Below are positions 63,324-64,000 of a DNA stretch of 64,000 bases, piece after piece. The translations under genes and the position numbers were made by a program. Numbering within the stretch: position 1 is the first letter of the stretch; the number at the start of each line of letters is the position of its first letter. The DNA is from Haladaptatus pallidirubidus (GTDB lineage: Archaea; Halobacteriota; Halobacteria; Halobacteriales; Haladaptataceae). The notes beneath the pieces are model-generated. The model made no database searches. It worked only from the letters and a program-made list of their open reading frames with translations, and had not been told where the DNA came from. Location: positions 248,001-312,000 of the forward strand of contig NZ_CP085302.1 of the NCBI RefSeq assembly GCF_020700235.1, read 5' to 3'.

Positions 63324-64000
63324 TCATTCCAGCTTACGCACCCTGTTACCAGTAGCGATCAACAGTCCAATGGCGACCAGTGCAAAAATCACGTTACCAA
63401 TCCACGCAAGCGTATCCTGTGGTCGAATAAGGGACGTCAGTACAAAACCAGCGAAGATATAAGTCGGCAGTGTCCCCGCCACTAGCGCGAACTCGTGGCG
63501 GACGCTCCACTCTCGCCGCCTTGAGAGACGGAAAAGGACCAGTGCTCCCGCGAGGAGAAATACAGCACCGAATAGCACTCCGGCCCAGCTCTCCGGTCGC
63601 AGGAAGAACGCGTTTATCCAAACGAACGTGCCCGTGCCCAAGATCCATGGCTTCGGCACCCATCCATCGGCATCCTTCGGGCGTTTCTCGAAAAAGAACG
63701 CGGTGACGATAAGCGCGAGCGCCACAGTTCCAGCGCCGATCATCTGTGCGGGTGTTGCCAGGAATTCCTCAGTAACCTGTAGGTCTTGGAAAATGATCCA
63801 ACAACCCAGGAGATATAAGAGGCCAGTTAGAGCCAGGCCGACGTTGCCTAGCCACGGCGTCGTCCTTCTTCTCGGTGTCAACATCTCTACAATAGCTATC
63901 GGGATACTGATACTCCAGATCGCATGGCCGACGATAAAGGCCATCGCGTTGTAGGCACTGATGCCGAGACTCGGGATGGGCGTGACACCCAATGATGGTA
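63324..64000 (-). CDS. Multi-helix membrane protein, 5' end outside the window (partial)
   Basis: At least 222 codons, open to the window edge. Seven or so helices: YNAMAFIVGHAIWSISIPIA, WLGNVGLALTGLLYLLGCWI, MIGAGTVALALIVTAFFFEK, WVPKPWILGTGTFVWINAFF, VLFGAVFLLAGALVLFRLSR, FALVAGTLPTYIFAGFVLTS and NVIFALVAIGLLIATGNRVR. No start codon with promoter is seen near the edge (TTG 63992 is unlikely to be it). No family recognised. Confidence 0.7.
   Translation of the reverse strand, partial: PSLGVTPIPSLGISAYNAMAFIVGHAIWSISIPIAIVEMLTPRRRTTPWLGNVGLALTGLLYLLGCWIIFQDLQVTEEFLATPAQMIGAGTVALALIVTAFFFEKRPKDADGWVPKPWILGTGTFVWINAFFLRPESWAGVLFGAVFLLAGALVLFRLSRRREWSVRHEFALVAGTLPTYIFAGFVLTSLIRPQDTLAWIGNVIFALVAIGLLIATGNRVRKLE

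Noticed and set aside
1..64000. CRISPR arrays, tRNA and rRNA genes
   Set aside because: I looked for regularly spaced direct repeats and for cloverleaf-type tRNA sequences and saw none; the window appears to contain no such genes.

Overview
The window is from an extremely halophilic archaeon (class Halobacteria). The proteins are strongly acidic, many starts lie about 26-32 nt downstream of a TATA-like box (leaderless transcripts), there is a Tat signal joined to a lipobox, and the xylose-degradation enzymes are of the haloarchaeal Xac type. I cannot name the genus. The mix of IS debris, broken genes and catabolic and metal cassettes fits a plasmid or an accessory chromosomal region.

Layout. 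0-16.4 kb holds central-carbon and energy genes: E1 alpha/beta of a 2-oxoacid dehydrogenase, two paralogous YjiH-type membrane proteins, an aldehyde dehydrogenase with an interrupted N-terminus, a DUF3179 protein, a gamma-carbonic-anhydrase-like protein, a FAD monooxygenase (plus a remnant of a second copy), a universal stress protein, a fused GlcD-GlcF-type FAD/Fe-S dehydrogenase and a lone alpha subunit of an ADP-forming acyl-CoA synthetase. 16.4-22.6 kb is AT-rich and gene-poor, with an IclR regulator preceded by three copies of a palindrome, IS6-family debris, a stress protein and an alpha/beta hydrolase.

22.6-46.9 kb is a glucuronoxylan/xylose utilisation cluster. An Opp/Dpp-type ABC importer (lipoprotein, two permeases, fused double ATPase) would bring in oligosaccharides. 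Cytoplasmic GH67 alpha-glucuronidase and two GH3 enzymes (plus a truncated GH43) would cut them. D-xylose would be oxidised by XacA, XacD, XacE and XacF to 2-oxoglutarate. Glucuronate would go through mannonate dehydratase (UxuA), but the neighbouring short-chain dehydrogenase is a pseudogene. A divergent IclR regulator with clear inverted repeats in its promoter is the likely controller. No lactonase and no secreted xylanase is present here.

46.9-48.1 kb is an AT-rich gene desert. 48.1-62.5 kb is a copper/metal-handling island: two YraQ/DUF318-type permeases carrying YHS/TRASH metal-binding domains, two DUF326 Cys-rich copper-storage-like proteins, a CopB-type P-ATPase, CopZ, an Lrp-type regulator with a TRASH domain, a Tat-exported cupredoxin, a TauE/SafE permease, DoxX and SHOCT proteins. 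At least four genes here are broken by a single stop or frameshift. A shared promoter element (AGCC-GAAAC-like, 26 nt before the start in three genes) links copZ, both DUF326 genes and probably one permease. 62.5-64 kb holds IS remnants and the start-less 5' part of a membrane protein.
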